53,394 nt of DNA, from assembly GCA_030746635.1 (NCBI GenBank), contig JASLMH010000007.1, positions 1-53,394 on the forward strand. The letters run 5' to 3'. Every line of letters begins with the position of its first letter. The first letter of the stretch is position 1. The DNA is from Alphaproteobacteria bacterium. Its GTDB lineage: Bacteria > Pseudomonadota > Alphaproteobacteria > GCA-2731375. Positions 44,207 through 52,722 of the stretch are shown here, piece after piece. The position numbers and the translations under genes were made by a program. The notes below the pieces were generated by a model. The model saw only the letters and a list, made by a program, of their open reading frames with translations, ran no database searches and was not told where the DNA came from.

Positions 44207-45085
44207 CTACTTCGACAGGCCGTCGACGAACGCCTTGGCTTCGGTCAGGGAAAAGCCGTACAGCTGGCGGGCCAGTTTCACCGCCTGGATGGTTTCGCCG
44301 GCCTCGGTCAGGGCCAATACCTCGGCCTCCTGGGCCTCCCGATCCAGGTCCTTGATCGGCGGCTGTTCCCGTTGGCCGGCCGCCTCGGTCGGATAGGCCC
44401 GGCCGAGAAGCTCCAGCGCCCGGCCGATTTTCGGCTTGGTGGCGCTTTGCATGCCTTTCCATTCGATTTGGATGATGCCCTCCGGCAGCGCCCGCACCGG
44501 GTAGTGGTTCGACTTGCCCTTGCCGATGAAACGGCCGGCGGCGTAACGCTGGCGCTCTGCCTTCAGCTGCTCGTTCAGCGCCGACAGATCCTCTTGGCGC
44601 AGCTTGATCTCCAGGCGGTCGAGGCGCACCGTCCAGGTCTCCTCGCCGGACTCGCCGATGCGGCGGCCGACCTCGCGCATTTGCCGCAGCCATTTGATCT
44701 CGCGCTTGGGCAGGAACACCGCCACCGGCTGGCCGGGGAAATCCCGGTTCAGATAGCTGCGATAGCGCAGATACAGGCCCTCCGGCGCCATTCGCAGCAG
44801 CCAGTTGCTGTCGGCCAGGGTGCCGCGCACCGAGCGCCAGGACAGGGCGCTGACCAGCAACCCGAAGACCCCCGCCGGATAGGCGAAATAGACCAGTTCC
44901 CCATATCCCCAACGGCCCATCGGCAGCACCGTGGCGGCCAGCCAGAACAGCACCGTCAAGCCGCCGTAGATGATGAAGCCCACCAGATTGCGCGTCAGCC
45001 CCTCGCGGAACACCACCTCGCCGGGCCGCCGGGGCACCTCGTCCTCCGCCAGGAACTGCAATGCATCATTCGCCGATCGGGCCAT
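44207..45085 (-). CDS. Two-TM protein with PH-like and ribosomal L7/L12-like C-terminal parts
   Basis: The 292-residue protein has two transmembrane helices (NLVGFIIYGGLTVLFWLAATVL; ELVYFAYPAGVFGLLVSAL), then a beta-rich part beginning LLRMAPEGLYLRYRSYLN that resembles bacterial PH-like domains, a helical stretch (LSALNEQLKAERQRY), and a final segment AEVLALTEAGETIQAVKLARQLYGFSLTEAKAFVDGLSK. The last segment matches the pattern of the ribosomal protein L7/L12 C-terminal domain (IKxVRxxTGLGLKEAKxxV), which in ribosomes binds translation factors. I know no characterised protein with this layout. The ATG at 45085 lacks a strong ribosome binding site. The gene is divergent from the AidB-like gene, 137 bases apart. 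Confidence 0.8.
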   Translation of the reverse strand: MARSANDALQFLAEDEVPRRPGEVVFREGLTRNLVGFIIYGGLTVLFWLAATVLPMGRWGYGELVYFAYPAGVFGLLVSALSWRSVRGTLADSNWLLRMAPEGLYLRYRSYLNRDFPGQPVAVFLPKREIKWLRQMREVGRRIGESGEETWTVRLDRLEIKLRQEDLSALNEQLKAERQRYAAGRFIGKGKSNHYPVRALPEGIIQIEWKGMQSATKPKIGRALELLGRAYPTEAAGQREQPPIKDLDREAQEAEVLALTEAGETIQAVKLARQLYGFSLTEAKAFVDGLSK

Positions 45086-45222
45086 CGATTCGGTCCAGGC
45101 GCCATTCCGGGCGCGCCCTTGGTTGCGCTTCGCTCAATCATAGACGAAAAGGATTTCGTTTGAGCCACACGTCCGGCTGCCGCACGATCGGTTGTGCCTG
45201 CCTACGAATGGAGTCCCTACCC

Positions 45223-47001
45223 ATGAATGCCCCCGACCTTACCGCCGCCGCTGCCTCCGCCATCGCGCCCGATACGGCCGGCTGGAACTTCTACGCCACC
45301 GACCAGAGCCTGCAGGACCTCCTGCGCCTGTACCTGGCGCCGGATTTGTTCGAACACCTGCAGCCGCATCTGCACCGGCTCGGCGGGATGGTGGCCAACG
45401 AGCTGGACCAGGCGGCGCGCCTGGCGAACCACCACACGCCGATCCTGCACCAGCGCGACCGTTACGGCCGCGATGAGCAGTGGATCGAATACCACCCCTC
45501 CTACCGGCAGTTGGAAGCGGCCGCCTTCGGCACCTTCGGCATCCACGCCATGAGCCACCGCAAGGGCATCCTGAACTGGCCCCAGACCTATCCGGCGGTG
45601 GCCAAGCATGCCTTCACCTATCTGTTCAATCAGGCGGAATTCGGCCTCGGCTGCCCGATCAACGTCACCGACTCGGGCGCCCATGTCCTGCGCCTGTACG
45701 GCGATCAGGCCTTGCAGGACAAATTCCTCGAGCGGATGACCACCACCGATGTCGACCAACTTTGGCAGAGCGGCCAGTACATCACCGAGAAGGAGGGCGG
45801 CTCGGACGTCGGCAGCCTGATCTCGACGGCGCGCTGGGACGGCAGCCACTGGCGGATCAGCGGCGAGAAGTGGTTCTGCTCCAACGCCGATGCCGAGGTG
45901 GTGATGCTGCTCGCCCGGCCCGAGGGCGCCGGGATGGGCACCCGCGGCCTGGGCCTGTTCCTGATGCCCCGGCACCTCGACGACGGCAGCCCGAACAGCT
46001 ACCGCTTCGTCCGCCTGAAGGAAAAACTCGGCACCCGATCGATGGCCAGCGCCGAGGTGGTGATGGAGGACGCCGTCGCCTACCAGGTCGGCGAACTGGA
46101 TCGCGGCTTCAAGCAGATGGCCGAGATGGTCAACTGGTCGCGGCTGTCGAACGGCGTCAAGTCGACGGCGCTGATGCGGCGGGCGGCGCACGACGCCATG
46201 GCGGTGCTGGCCGGCCGCCAGGCCTTCGGCGTGGCGCTGATGGAAAAGCCCTTGGCCCGCCGGCAGATGCTGAAGATCCTGTTGCCCACCGAACAGGCCC
46301 TGTCCTTCGTCTGCTTCACCGCCGAGGCCCTGGACCGGGCCGAAGGCACCGCCGAGGCGCCGCCCAGCCAGGAAGCGGCGGCGATCCTGCGCCTGGCCAC
46401 GCCGGTGTTGAAGTTCCGCGCCACCCGCGACGGCCGGGCGGTGGCCGGCGACTCCCTCGATATGCGCTCGGGCTGCGGCTACATCGAGGAATGGATCAAC
46501 CCCCGGCTGGTCCGCGATGCCCATTGCGGCTCGGTCTGGGAGGGCGCGGGCAACATCGTCGCCCTGGACGCCCTGGGCCGCGCGGTGGCCCGCCACGGCT
46601 GCCACGAGCCCTTCGCCGCCGCCCTGCAGGCCCGGCTGGACGAGGCCGACGGCGCGCCCGCGGCCTTCATCGACCAATTGCGCCGGCACATCGACCGGGC
46701 CGGCGAGTTCGCCCTGCACATCGCCAGCCGGCAGCAGGACGAGGCCTCGGCCCGGCAGGCCACCTCGAACCTGTATCACGCCGCCTCCGCCGCCTTGATG
46801 GCCTGGGAGGGCGCCCGCATCCACGCCGAACGCGGCGATGCCCGACGGCTTTTGTGGGCCCGGCTGGTGCTCGATCACCGCCTCGCCGCACGCGATCCCT
46901 ATGAGGCGGTGGACGGTGGTTGGGAAGACACGGTCTCGCGGTGCCTGTTGGACCCCGCGCCGATCCCGATGGCGGTGGTCGGCGAGCTGCTGAGCGGCTG
47001 A
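45223..47001 (+). CDS. AidB-like acyl-CoA dehydrogenase
   Basis: At 592 residues this is an acyl-CoA-dehydrogenase-fold flavoprotein of the AidB type: GLGCPINVTDSGAHVLRLYG and TEKEGGSDVGSL (FAD-binding motif), WRISGEKWFCSNADAEV, KLGTRSMASAEVVM, and the C-terminal SVWEGAGNIVALDALGRAV, close to AidB's characteristic WEGSGN-type motif. E. coli AidB is 541 residues and belongs to the adaptive response to alkylation; many relatives without DNA-binding features are simply dehydrogenases for unusual acyl-CoAs. GGAG lies 9 bases before the ATG at 45223, better than that at 45208. It stands alone, with the ureohydrolase gene converging 15 bases downstream. Confidence 0.9.
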   Translation: MNAPDLTAAAASAIAPDTAGWNFYATDQSLQDLLRLYLAPDLFEHLQPHLHRLGGMVANELDQAARLANHHTPILHQRDRYGRDEQWIEYHPSYRQLEAAAFGTFGIHAMSHRKGILNWPQTYPAVAKHAFTYLFNQAEFGLGCPINVTDSGAHVLRLYGDQALQDKFLERMTTTDVDQLWQSGQYITEKEGGSDVGSLISTARWDGSHWRISGEKWFCSNADAEVVMLLARPEGAGMGTRGLGLFLMPRHLDDGSPNSYRFVRLKEKLGTRSMASAEVVMEDAVAYQVGELDRGFKQMAEMVNWSRLSNGVKSTALMRRAAHDAMAVLAGRQAFGVALMEKPLARRQMLKILLPTEQALSFVCFTAEALDRAEGTAEAPPSQEAAAILRLATPVLKFRATRDGRAVAGDSLDMRSGCGYIEEWINPRLVRDAHCGSVWEGAGNIVALDALGRAVARHGCHEPFAAALQARLDEADGAPAAFIDQLRRHIDRAGEFALHIASRQQDEASARQATSNLYHAASAALMAWEGARIHAERGDARRLLWARLVLDHRLAARDPYEAVDGGWEDTVSRCLLDPAPIPMAVVGELLSG

Positions 47002-47016
47002 CCGGGTCCTGGCGGG

Positions 47017-47976
47017 TCAGCGCGCGGCGACCGCCTCGGCCAGCAGGCAGAGGATTTCGAACATCATGGTGGCGCCGACCAGCGCCGTGTTGCCGGTGGG
47101 ATCGAAGGGCGGCGAGACTTCGACCACGTCGCCGCCGACCAGGTTCAGGCCGCGCAGGCCGCGCAGCATCAATTGCGCCTCCAGGGTCGAGAAGCCGCCG
47201 ACCTCCGGCGTGCCGGTGCCGGGGGCATAGACCGGATCGAGGCCGTCGACGTCGAAACTGACATAGGCGGGGCCGTCGCCGATCACGCGGCGAGCTTCGT
47301 CGATCACGCCGGCGACGCCGATCTCGTGGAACTCCTCGATATAGACCACCCGCATGCCCTGGTCATGGCTGAACGACCAGACGTCCAGATCATTCAGCGA
47401 CCCGCGGATGCCGATCTGGATGCAGCGTTCGGGCTCCAGCAGCCCCTCCTCGACGGCCCGGCGGAACGGCGCGCCGTGATGGAATTTGGAGCCCAGGTAG
47501 TCATCGCCGGTATCGCAATGGGCATCGAAATGCACCAGCCCCAGCGGTTGGTCATGGGCGATGCCGCGCAGGATCGGCAGGGTTACCGAATGGTCGCCGC
47601 CGGCCGAGAGGGGCGCCACCCCGGCGGCATGAACGGCCCGGAAGAAGGCGGCGATCTCCGCCAGGGCGCCTTCCAACTCGAACGGCTTCTCGACCCAGGC
47701 ATCGCCCAGATCGGCAACCCGGCACAGCTTGTACGGCGCTACCCGGGTCGCCTGGTTGATCCTGCGCAACAGCGAGGATTGATTGCGGATCTCGCGCGGG
47801 CCATGGCGGGCACCGGGCCGATTGGTCACGCCGCCGTCGAACGGCACGCCGATCAGGCCGATATCCACGTCCTCGAAGCTTTCGCGATAGGGCGCGCGCA
47901 TGAAACTGGCCAGGCCGGTGTAGCGCGGCCGCGCCATCGGATCGGCGAACTCCGGATAGTCGCTCTGTTTCGCCAT
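47017..47976 (-). CDS. Agmatinase-family ureohydrolase
   Basis: Ureohydrolases cut guanidino compounds to urea and an amine. The 319-residue protein has all the manganese ligands: GGDHSVTLPIL, HFDAHCDTGDDY and SFDVDGLDPVYAPGTGTP. Length and the N-terminal DVDIGLIGVPFDGGVTNRPGARHGP fit agmatinase/guanidinobutyrase/guanidinopropionase rather than arginase. The exact guanidine (agmatine, 4-guanidinobutyrate or another) is not decidable. The loop after HFDAHCDTGDDYLGSKFHHGAPF resembles guanidino-acid enzymes. The start at 47976 follows a universal stress protein gene by 25 bases on the same strand, without a strong ribosome binding site. Confidence 0.92.
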   Translation of the reverse strand: MAKQSDYPEFADPMARPRYTGLASFMRAPYRESFEDVDIGLIGVPFDGGVTNRPGARHGPREIRNQSSLLRRINQATRVAPYKLCRVADLGDAWVEKPFELEGALAEIAAFFRAVHAAGVAPLSAGGDHSVTLPILRGIAHDQPLGLVHFDAHCDTGDDYLGSKFHHGAPFRRAVEEGLLEPERCIQIGIRGSLNDLDVWSFSHDQGMRVVYIEEFHEIGVAGVIDEARRVIGDGPAYVSFDVDGLDPVYAPGTGTPEVGGFSTLEAQLMLRGLRGLNLVGGDVVEVSPPFDPTGNTALVGATMMFEILCLLAEAVAAR

Positions 47977-48001
47977 GAGCCGTCGCCGATGTCGCCGCCC
48001 T

Positions 48002-48847
48002 TCAGCGGGCCATCAGGACCGGCAACTCCGAGGCGTTGACGATATCCCGGGTCGCCCCGCCGAAGATCATCTGCCGCAGCCGGCTGTTGGTGAAGGCCCC
48101 CTTGATCAGCAGATCGCCGCCGGCCGCGGCGGCTTCCGCCACCATGGCCTCGCCGATGCTGCGCCGGCCGGGCGCCGCCGTCATGGTCGTCGCCTCGATG
48201 CCGTTGCGGCCGAGATGCCGGGCCACTTCGTCGGCCGACGGACCGGGTACGGTGCCGCCCTCGACCGTCAACAGGGTGACCTTCTCGGCCGCGCTCAGGA
48301 ACGGCATGCTGAGCGCGATGGTGCTGGCCGTTTCGGTGGCGCCGTTCCAGGCGATGACGATATGGCCGCCGAACCGTTCCGGCACCTGGTTGCTGGCCAG
48401 CAGGACCAGCCGCCCGCTTTCGAACAGGGCCGCCTCCAGCGTCGCCTTCCAATCCACCGAGGTGCCGGTCTCGCTGCGGCCGACGACGATCAGGTCGAAC
48501 AATCGGCCATAGTCACCGACGATCTCGCTTTCCACCCCCTCGCCTTCCCGCCAACTGCAGGTCACCTCGGTCGAGGCGGTGCCGATGTCGCGATAGGGCA
48601 CGCCGGCGGCCTTGATGATCCGGTCGAAACGTTCGTGGGCGGAAGCGGCGAACTGTTTCGCCTCGTCGGTCAGCCGGGCCAGTGATTCGGAGGGAAAGAC
48701 CACTCCTTCGCCGGCGATGATCTGCGGCGTGCGCCAGGCATGCAGGCCTTCGACGTGGCTGCCATGGCGCGCGGCCACCCGCAACGCGGTGCCCAATGCC
48801 GCCTCGGCCCGATCATCGTCGCAGAACGGAACCAGTATCGTGCGCAT
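48002..48847 (-). CDS. Universal stress protein, two UspA domains
   Basis: The 281-residue protein is a tandem UspA protein. The first domain begins RTILVPFCDDDRAEAALGTALRVA, and the second begins HIVIAWNGATETASTIALSM near residue 162 and ends with the ATP-binding motif GAFTNSRLRQMIFGGATRDIV (GxxG-x9-G(S/T)-like). In the first domain the equivalent motif is degenerate (GRSETGTSVDWKATLEAALFES), so ATP is probably bound by the second domain only. GGGAGG lies 5 bases before the ATG. Tandem Usp proteins help stress survival in the cytoplasm. It is followed by the ureohydrolase gene. Confidence 0.93.
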   Translation of the reverse strand: MRTILVPFCDDDRAEAALGTALRVAARHGSHVEGLHAWRTPQIIAGEGVVFPSESLARLTDEAKQFAASAHERFDRIIKAAGVPYRDIGTASTEVTCSWREGEGVESEIVGDYGRLFDLIVVGRSETGTSVDWKATLEAALFESGRLVLLASNQVPERFGGHIVIAWNGATETASTIALSMPFLSAAEKVTLLTVEGGTVPGPSADEVARHLGRNGIEATTMTAAPGRRSIGEAMVAEAAAAGGDLLIKGAFTNSRLRQMIFGGATRDIVNASELPVLMAR

Positions 48848-48941
48848 CCCTGCCTCCCCGTAGGCGTTTTTGTTTTGCCCATTGTGCCAATTGGCGAGAG
48901 GAATAGGAACAGCAAACCCGGATCAATGCGAAGGCCTCAAA

Positions 48942-49760
48942 TCAGGCGTGGGCGACCAATTGGTGCAGCAGGACATTGCTGGCCTCGTCGGCCGGATGGA
49001 AACTTTCGATGCGGAGCTCCTGTAGACTGACGTCCTGGGCCGTGCCGAAGGTGGTGACGGTGGAGAACAGCTTCAATTCCAGCCCGTCCTTGGCCAGGTG
49101 CAGCTGCAGCATCGGCGCCGGGTAGCGATCCGGATCCGGCCGCGACCAGTTCGCCGGTACGCCCGGTATCGATAAAACCTCGTCCAGCAGTTCCGCCAGC
49201 GGGCCGACGCCGCCCTGGGCCAGGGATTCCTGATGCAGCCGTTGCACGAAATGCCCCGCCATTTCCCGCCAGTTGACGATGTGGGGGCGCAGCCCGTCCG
49301 GCTCCAGCACCAGACGGATCAGATTGAGCGGACCATCGCCGCCGGCCGCTTGCTCGGGCAGGAAATGCGCCATCAGCAAGCGGACCGAGCGATTGGCCAG
49401 CAACAAATTCCACATCCGGTCGGCGACCAGGGCGCCATGGGGCTCATAGCCGGTCAGGATATGCTCCAGGGCCTGGCGGACCAGCGCCAGTTCGGGATCG
49501 TCAAGACCGGTCTCGCGATAGCGGGGAGCAAAGCCGGCGGCGGTCAGCAGCGTGTTCTGCTCGCGCAGGGGCACGTCGAGTATCCTGGCCAGTTGCAGCA
49601 CCATCTCGCGGCTGGGCCGGGCCCGGCCGGTCTCGATGAAACTGATATGCCGGGCCGAAACGTCCGCCTGCAGGCCCAGTTCGAGCTGACTGAACCGCCG
49701 CAGACCGCGCCAATGCCGCAGCAGCGGTCCGATCGGTGGGCTGTCCATCGCCTGTGCCAT
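48942..49760 (-). CDS. MmyB-type helix-turn-helix transcriptional regulator
   Basis: An XRE-type helix-turn-helix (IGPLLRHWRGLRRFSQLELGL, then ADVSARHISFIETGRARPSREMV) is followed by the MmyB-like ligand-binding domain (YEPHGALVADRMWNLLLANRSVRLL, and LQLHLAKDGLELKLFSTVTTFGTAQDVSLQELRIESFHPAD at the end). MmyB domains bind fatty-acid-like ligands and resemble PAS folds. The ATG at 49760 has GGAGG 5 bases upstream, better than those at 49775 or 49748. It is divergent from a four-TM protein gene; an inverted repeat ATTACC-CCGGA-GGTAAT lies between them. Such regulators usually control the divergent neighbour. Confidence 0.93.
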   Translation of the reverse strand: MAQAMDSPPIGPLLRHWRGLRRFSQLELGLQADVSARHISFIETGRARPSREMVLQLARILDVPLREQNTLLTAAGFAPRYRETGLDDPELALVRQALEHILTGYEPHGALVADRMWNLLLANRSVRLLMAHFLPEQAAGGDGPLNLIRLVLEPDGLRPHIVNWREMAGHFVQRLHQESLAQGGVGPLAELLDEVLSIPGVPANWSRPDPDRYPAPMLQLHLAKDGLELKLFSTVTTFGTAQDVSLQELRIESFHPADEASNVLLHQLVAHA

Positions 49761-49814
49761 CGCGCCCTCCACCATGGTTCGCGGCAAGTCTAGCAAGCCG
49801 ATCGCCGTGCAACC

Positions 49815-49831
49815 ATTACCCCGGAGGTAAT
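49815..49831. promoter_or_regulatory. Probable MmyB operator
   Basis: ATTACC-CCGGA-GGTAAT has perfect 6-base arms and a 5-base centre and lies midway between the MmyB-type gene and the divergent four-TM gene. GGTAAT half-sites of this kind are often seen next to MmyB-type regulator genes (recalled, not searched). Confidence 0.55.
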
Positions 49832-49894
49832 TGCGAGGGGTCACCGGGAGCCGCATGGTCAAGCATCAGATGACGGCAAAAGGAGACCCTGAAA

Positions 49895-50344
49895 ATGCTG
49901 AAACTATGGAGCCGCTGGTTGATGGTCTTGGGCGACGGTATGATCGTCCTTGGCCTGCTCGCGGTGCTGTTCCCCATGGCGGCCGTGTTCGAGCCGCTGA
50001 ACGGACCGACCTGGGCCGCGTTGTTCGGTGGCGCCGCACTGCCCGCCGAGGCGGTCAGCTATCACCGCCTGATGTTCGGCCTAGTCGGCACCGCCACCAT
50101 GGGCTGGGGCGTAATGGTGTTTTTCGTTGCCTGGCAGCCCTTCGCTAGGGGCGAAAGCTGGGCCTGGTGGGCCCTGTGTTGCAGCACCGGCCTGTGGTTC
50201 GTGGTCGACACCGGCCATGTGCTGTTGGCCGGCGCCTGGGCCTATGCCCTGCTCAACGCCACCCTGATGGCGGCGGCGGCGATCCCGCTGATCGCCAGCC
50301 GGCGGCACTTCTTCCCCGGGTCGGGACGCTTGGCGACCGCGTAG
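49895..50344 (+). CDS. Small four-TM membrane protein, target of the MmyB regulator
   Basis: The 149-residue protein has four hydrophobic helices (WLMVLGDGMIVLGLLAVLFPM; LMFGLVGTATMGWGVMVFFVAW; SWAWWALCCSTGLWFVVDTGH; YALLNATLMAAAAIPLI) with short loops and no catalytic motif. I do not recognise a named family, though similar small inner-membrane proteins are common next to MmyB-type regulators. AAGGAG lies 9 bases upstream of the ATG. The inverted repeat between it and the regulator suggests direct control. Confidence 0.8.
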   Translation: MLKLWSRWLMVLGDGMIVLGLLAVLFPMAAVFEPLNGPTWAALFGGAALPAEAVSYHRLMFGLVGTATMGWGVMVFFVAWQPFARGESWAWWALCCSTGLWFVVDTGHVLLAGAWAYALLNATLMAAAAIPLIASRRHFFPGSGRLATA

Positions 50345-50358
50345 CCGACGGCGTCAGG

Positions 50359-51012
50359 TTAGGGCCGGCGCAGCGCCGCGGCGCCGGCCGCCAGCCCTTC
50401 GATGCGCGGCCAGTCGCCCACCGCCACCGCCGCCGCCGGCGCCACCCAGGAACCGCCGACGCAGAGTACATTGGCGAGCGCCAGATAGCCGGCGGCGTTG
50501 TCGGCGTCGATGCCGCCGGTGGGGCAGAACAGCAGATCGCCGAACGGCCCGGCCAACGCCTTCAGGGCCGCCCGGCCCCCCGATGCCTCGGCCGGGAAGA
50601 ATTTCAGATGCCGCAACCCCGCCCCGCGTGCCGCCATCGCCTCGGTGGGCGTGGCAATACCGGGCAGGAAGGGCAGATCGCCCGCGGCGGCGGCCAACTC
50701 GGCGCTGAAGCCGGGGCTGACCGCGAAGCGGGCGCCGGCGGCCCGGGCCGGGCCGAACTGCTCGGCCGCCGTCACCGTACCGACCCCCGGCAGGGCGTCG
50801 GGCACCTCCGCCGATATGGCGGCGATCGCCGCCAGCGCCGCTTCGGTACGCAGGGTGATTTCCAGCACCGGCAGGCCGCCGTTGACCAGGGCCCGGGCCA
50901 ACGGCACCGCGTCGGCCGCCCGCGCCATGGTCAGCACCGGGATCACCGGCGCCCGGGTCATTATTTCATTGATCCTCAATTCCAACTTCGCTTTGTCATG
51001 GCTTGCCCTCAT
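50359..51012 (-). CDS. eda: 2-dehydro-3-deoxyphosphogluconate aldolase
   Basis: Eda splits KDPG to pyruvate and glyceraldehyde 3-phosphate (Entner-Doudoroff pathway). The 217-residue protein matches E. coli Eda (213 aa): catalytic Glu51 (LEITLRTEAAL), Schiff-base Lys137 (RHLKFFPAEASGG), phosphate-binding CPTGGIDADNA and CVGGSWVAP. GGAG lies 4 bases upstream of the ATG at 51012, and the N-terminal length fits the family; the ATG at 50961 is an alternative. It is divergent from kdgK, 25 bases apart, so the two promoters overlap. Together they convert 2-keto-3-deoxygluconate to central metabolites. Confidence 0.95.
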   Translation of the reverse strand: MRASHDKAKLELRINEIMTRAPVIPVLTMARAADAVPLARALVNGGLPVLEITLRTEAALAAIAAISAEVPDALPGVGTVTAAEQFGPARAAGARFAVSPGFSAELAAAAGDLPFLPGIATPTEAMAARGAGLRHLKFFPAEASGGRAALKALAGPFGDLLFCPTGGIDADNAAGYLALANVLCVGGSWVAPAAAVAVGDWPRIEGLAAGAAALRRP

Positions 51013-51037
51013 ACCACTCCACTATATTCGCCGCATC

Positions 51038-51976
51038 ATGTCGGCAGGGATCAAAATCGCCGCCATCGGCGAATGCATGATCGAATTGAGCCAGCGGGAC
51101 GACGGCGCGATGTCGCTGGCCTATGGCGGCGATACCTTGAACACGGCGGTCTACCTGGCCCGGCTGTGCGCCGGCGGCGAACACACCGTCGACTACCTGA
51201 CCGCCCTGGGCGACGACCCCTATTCGGCGGAAATGCTGGCGTTTTGGCGGCGGGAAGGCATCGGTACCGATCTGGTGGCGCGCCTGCCCGGCCGGCTGCC
51301 CGGCCTCCACACCATCCGCACGGACCAGCGGGGCGAACGCAGCTTTCACTACTGGCGATCGGCCGCCGCCGCCCGCGAGATGCTGCGCGGCGAAGCCGGC
51401 CAACGATTGGCCGAGGCGCTGCCGGGCTACGATCTGATCTATCTCTCGGGCATCAGCCTCTCCATCCTCGATGACGCCGGCCGGGACCGCCTGATCGACG
51501 GGCTGGATACGGCCCGGGGGGCCGGCGCCCGGGTCGCCTTCGACAGCAACTACCGGCCGGGCGGCTGGGCCGATGCGGCGACGGCAGGCGCGGTCATGGA
51601 CCGGCTGCTGAGGCGGGCCGACATCGCCCTGCCCAGCCTGGACGACGAACGGGCGTTGCATGGCGATATCGGGGCGGATCGGGCGGCCCGGCGTATCGCC
51701 GGCCTGGAGGTGGGGGAAATCTGCATCAAGGATGGCGCCGGTGACTGCCTGATATGGCAGGATGGCAAGACAACCCGGGTGGCGGCGGAACCCGGCATCA
51801 CCCCGGTCGATACCACCGCCGCCGGGGATTCCTTCAATGCCGCCTATCTGCACCGCCGTCTGTCGGGCGCCGATCCGACGGCGGCGGCCCGCGCCGGGCA
51901 TCGCCTGGCCGGGGCGGTGATCGGCCACCGGGGTGCCGTGCTGCCGGCCTCGGCGATGCCTGCAATGGATGTTTGA
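51038..51976 (+). CDS. kdgK: 2-dehydro-3-deoxygluconokinase (PfkB family)
   Basis: This 312-residue PfkB kinase phosphorylates KDG to KDPG. It has IAAIGECMIELSQ at the N-terminus (the pattern of KdgK), the substrate-binding AYGGDTLNTAVYLARL, and the catalytic PfkB signature DTTAAGDSFNAAYL with Asp264. The start at 51038 has no ribosome binding site and lies 9 bases after TATATT (51023-51028), so a leaderless mRNA is possible. It is divergent from eda and followed after 17 bases by a histidine phosphatase gene. Fructokinase-like or other sugar-acid kinases are the alternatives, but the eda partner supports KdgK. Confidence 0.92.
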   Translation: MSAGIKIAAIGECMIELSQRDDGAMSLAYGGDTLNTAVYLARLCAGGEHTVDYLTALGDDPYSAEMLAFWRREGIGTDLVARLPGRLPGLHTIRTDQRGERSFHYWRSAAAAREMLRGEAGQRLAEALPGYDLIYLSGISLSILDDAGRDRLIDGLDTARGAGARVAFDSNYRPGGWADAATAGAVMDRLLRRADIALPSLDDERALHGDIGADRAARRIAGLEVGEICIKDGAGDCLIWQDGKTTRVAAEPGITPVDTTAAGDSFNAAYLHRRLSGADPTAAARAGHRLAGAVIGHRGAVLPASAMPAMDV

Positions 51977-51993
51977 AACAATGGAAAAAACAA

Positions 51994-52722
51994 ATGAGTG
52001 ATGCACTACCCGGCACCTCCGGCCGCCGCCGCGTCTACCTGATGCGTCATGGCGAGGTCCGCTACTTCGACCAACAGGGCAAGGTCGTGCACCCCAAATT
52101 CGTCGAACTGACCGAGGACGGGCGCGAACAGGCGACGACCATGGGCCGTCTGCTGGCCGAAGTGCCGTTCGACCGGGCCATCTGCAGCGGCCTGCCGCGC
52201 ACCTTGCAGACCGCCGGCCTGGTATTGGACGGGCGGCAGATGGATTTGGAGGAACGCCCGGCCCTGCGCGAGATCAAATCGGGCAATACGGGTGGCAAAT
52301 CGCGCGAATGGAACGAGGCGCAGTTCATCTATGGCATGGAGGGCGCGGCCGAGCCGGGTGCCCGCTTCGCCGGCGGCGACGTCTACCGGGAATTCTACGA
52401 CCGGGTGAGGGGCGAATTCCTCCGATTGCTGGGGGAGCCGGGCTGGCGCAACATGCTGGTGGTGGCCCACGAGGGCACCAACCGGATGATTCTGGGCTGG
52501 GCCTCGTACGGCGGCCTGGCGGCGGTGCGCAGCTATGAACAGGACCCCGGCTGCCTGAATATCATCGACGCCGATCTGGCCGATGGCGAGATCATTCGAC
52601 GATTCATCAAGTTGATGAACCTCACCCCGGACAATCACAGCAAGTACGGCAACAACCTGACCAGTATGGAACAGGTGTTCGATTATCGCCGCCGGGTTTT
52701 GACTGGTGAAGGCAAAGGCTAG
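51994..52722 (+). CDS. Histidine phosphatase family protein (PhoE/PGAM-like)
   Basis: The 242-residue protein has the RHG motif (VYLMRHGEVRY, His19 forming the phosphoenzyme), RAICSGLPRTLQTAGLVL, REIKSGNTGG (acid Glu region) and VVAHEGTNRMIL (second His). It lacks the insertions of cofactor-dependent phosphoglycerate mutase, so it is a phosphatase of unknown substrate, possibly a sugar phosphate given the adjacent kdgK. A purine-rich GGAAAAAAC lies before the ATG at 51994. It lies 17 bases downstream of kdgK on the same strand, so it is likely co-transcribed. Confidence 0.9.
   Translation: MSDALPGTSGRRRVYLMRHGEVRYFDQQGKVVHPKFVELTEDGREQATTMGRLLAEVPFDRAICSGLPRTLQTAGLVLDGRQMDLEERPALREIKSGNTGGKSREWNEAQFIYGMEGAAEPGARFAGGDVYREFYDRVRGEFLRLLGEPGWRNMLVVAHEGTNRMILGWASYGGLAAVRSYEQDPGCLNIIDADLADGEIIRRFIKLMNLTPDNHSKYGNNLTSMEQVFDYRRRVLTGEGKG

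Noticed and set aside
42735-44912. A 725-codon frame extending metY upstream as a fusion
   Set aside because: The first 290 codons are antisense to the L7/L12-like membrane protein gene and of low-complexity character. A strong ribosome binding site precedes the ATG at 44042.
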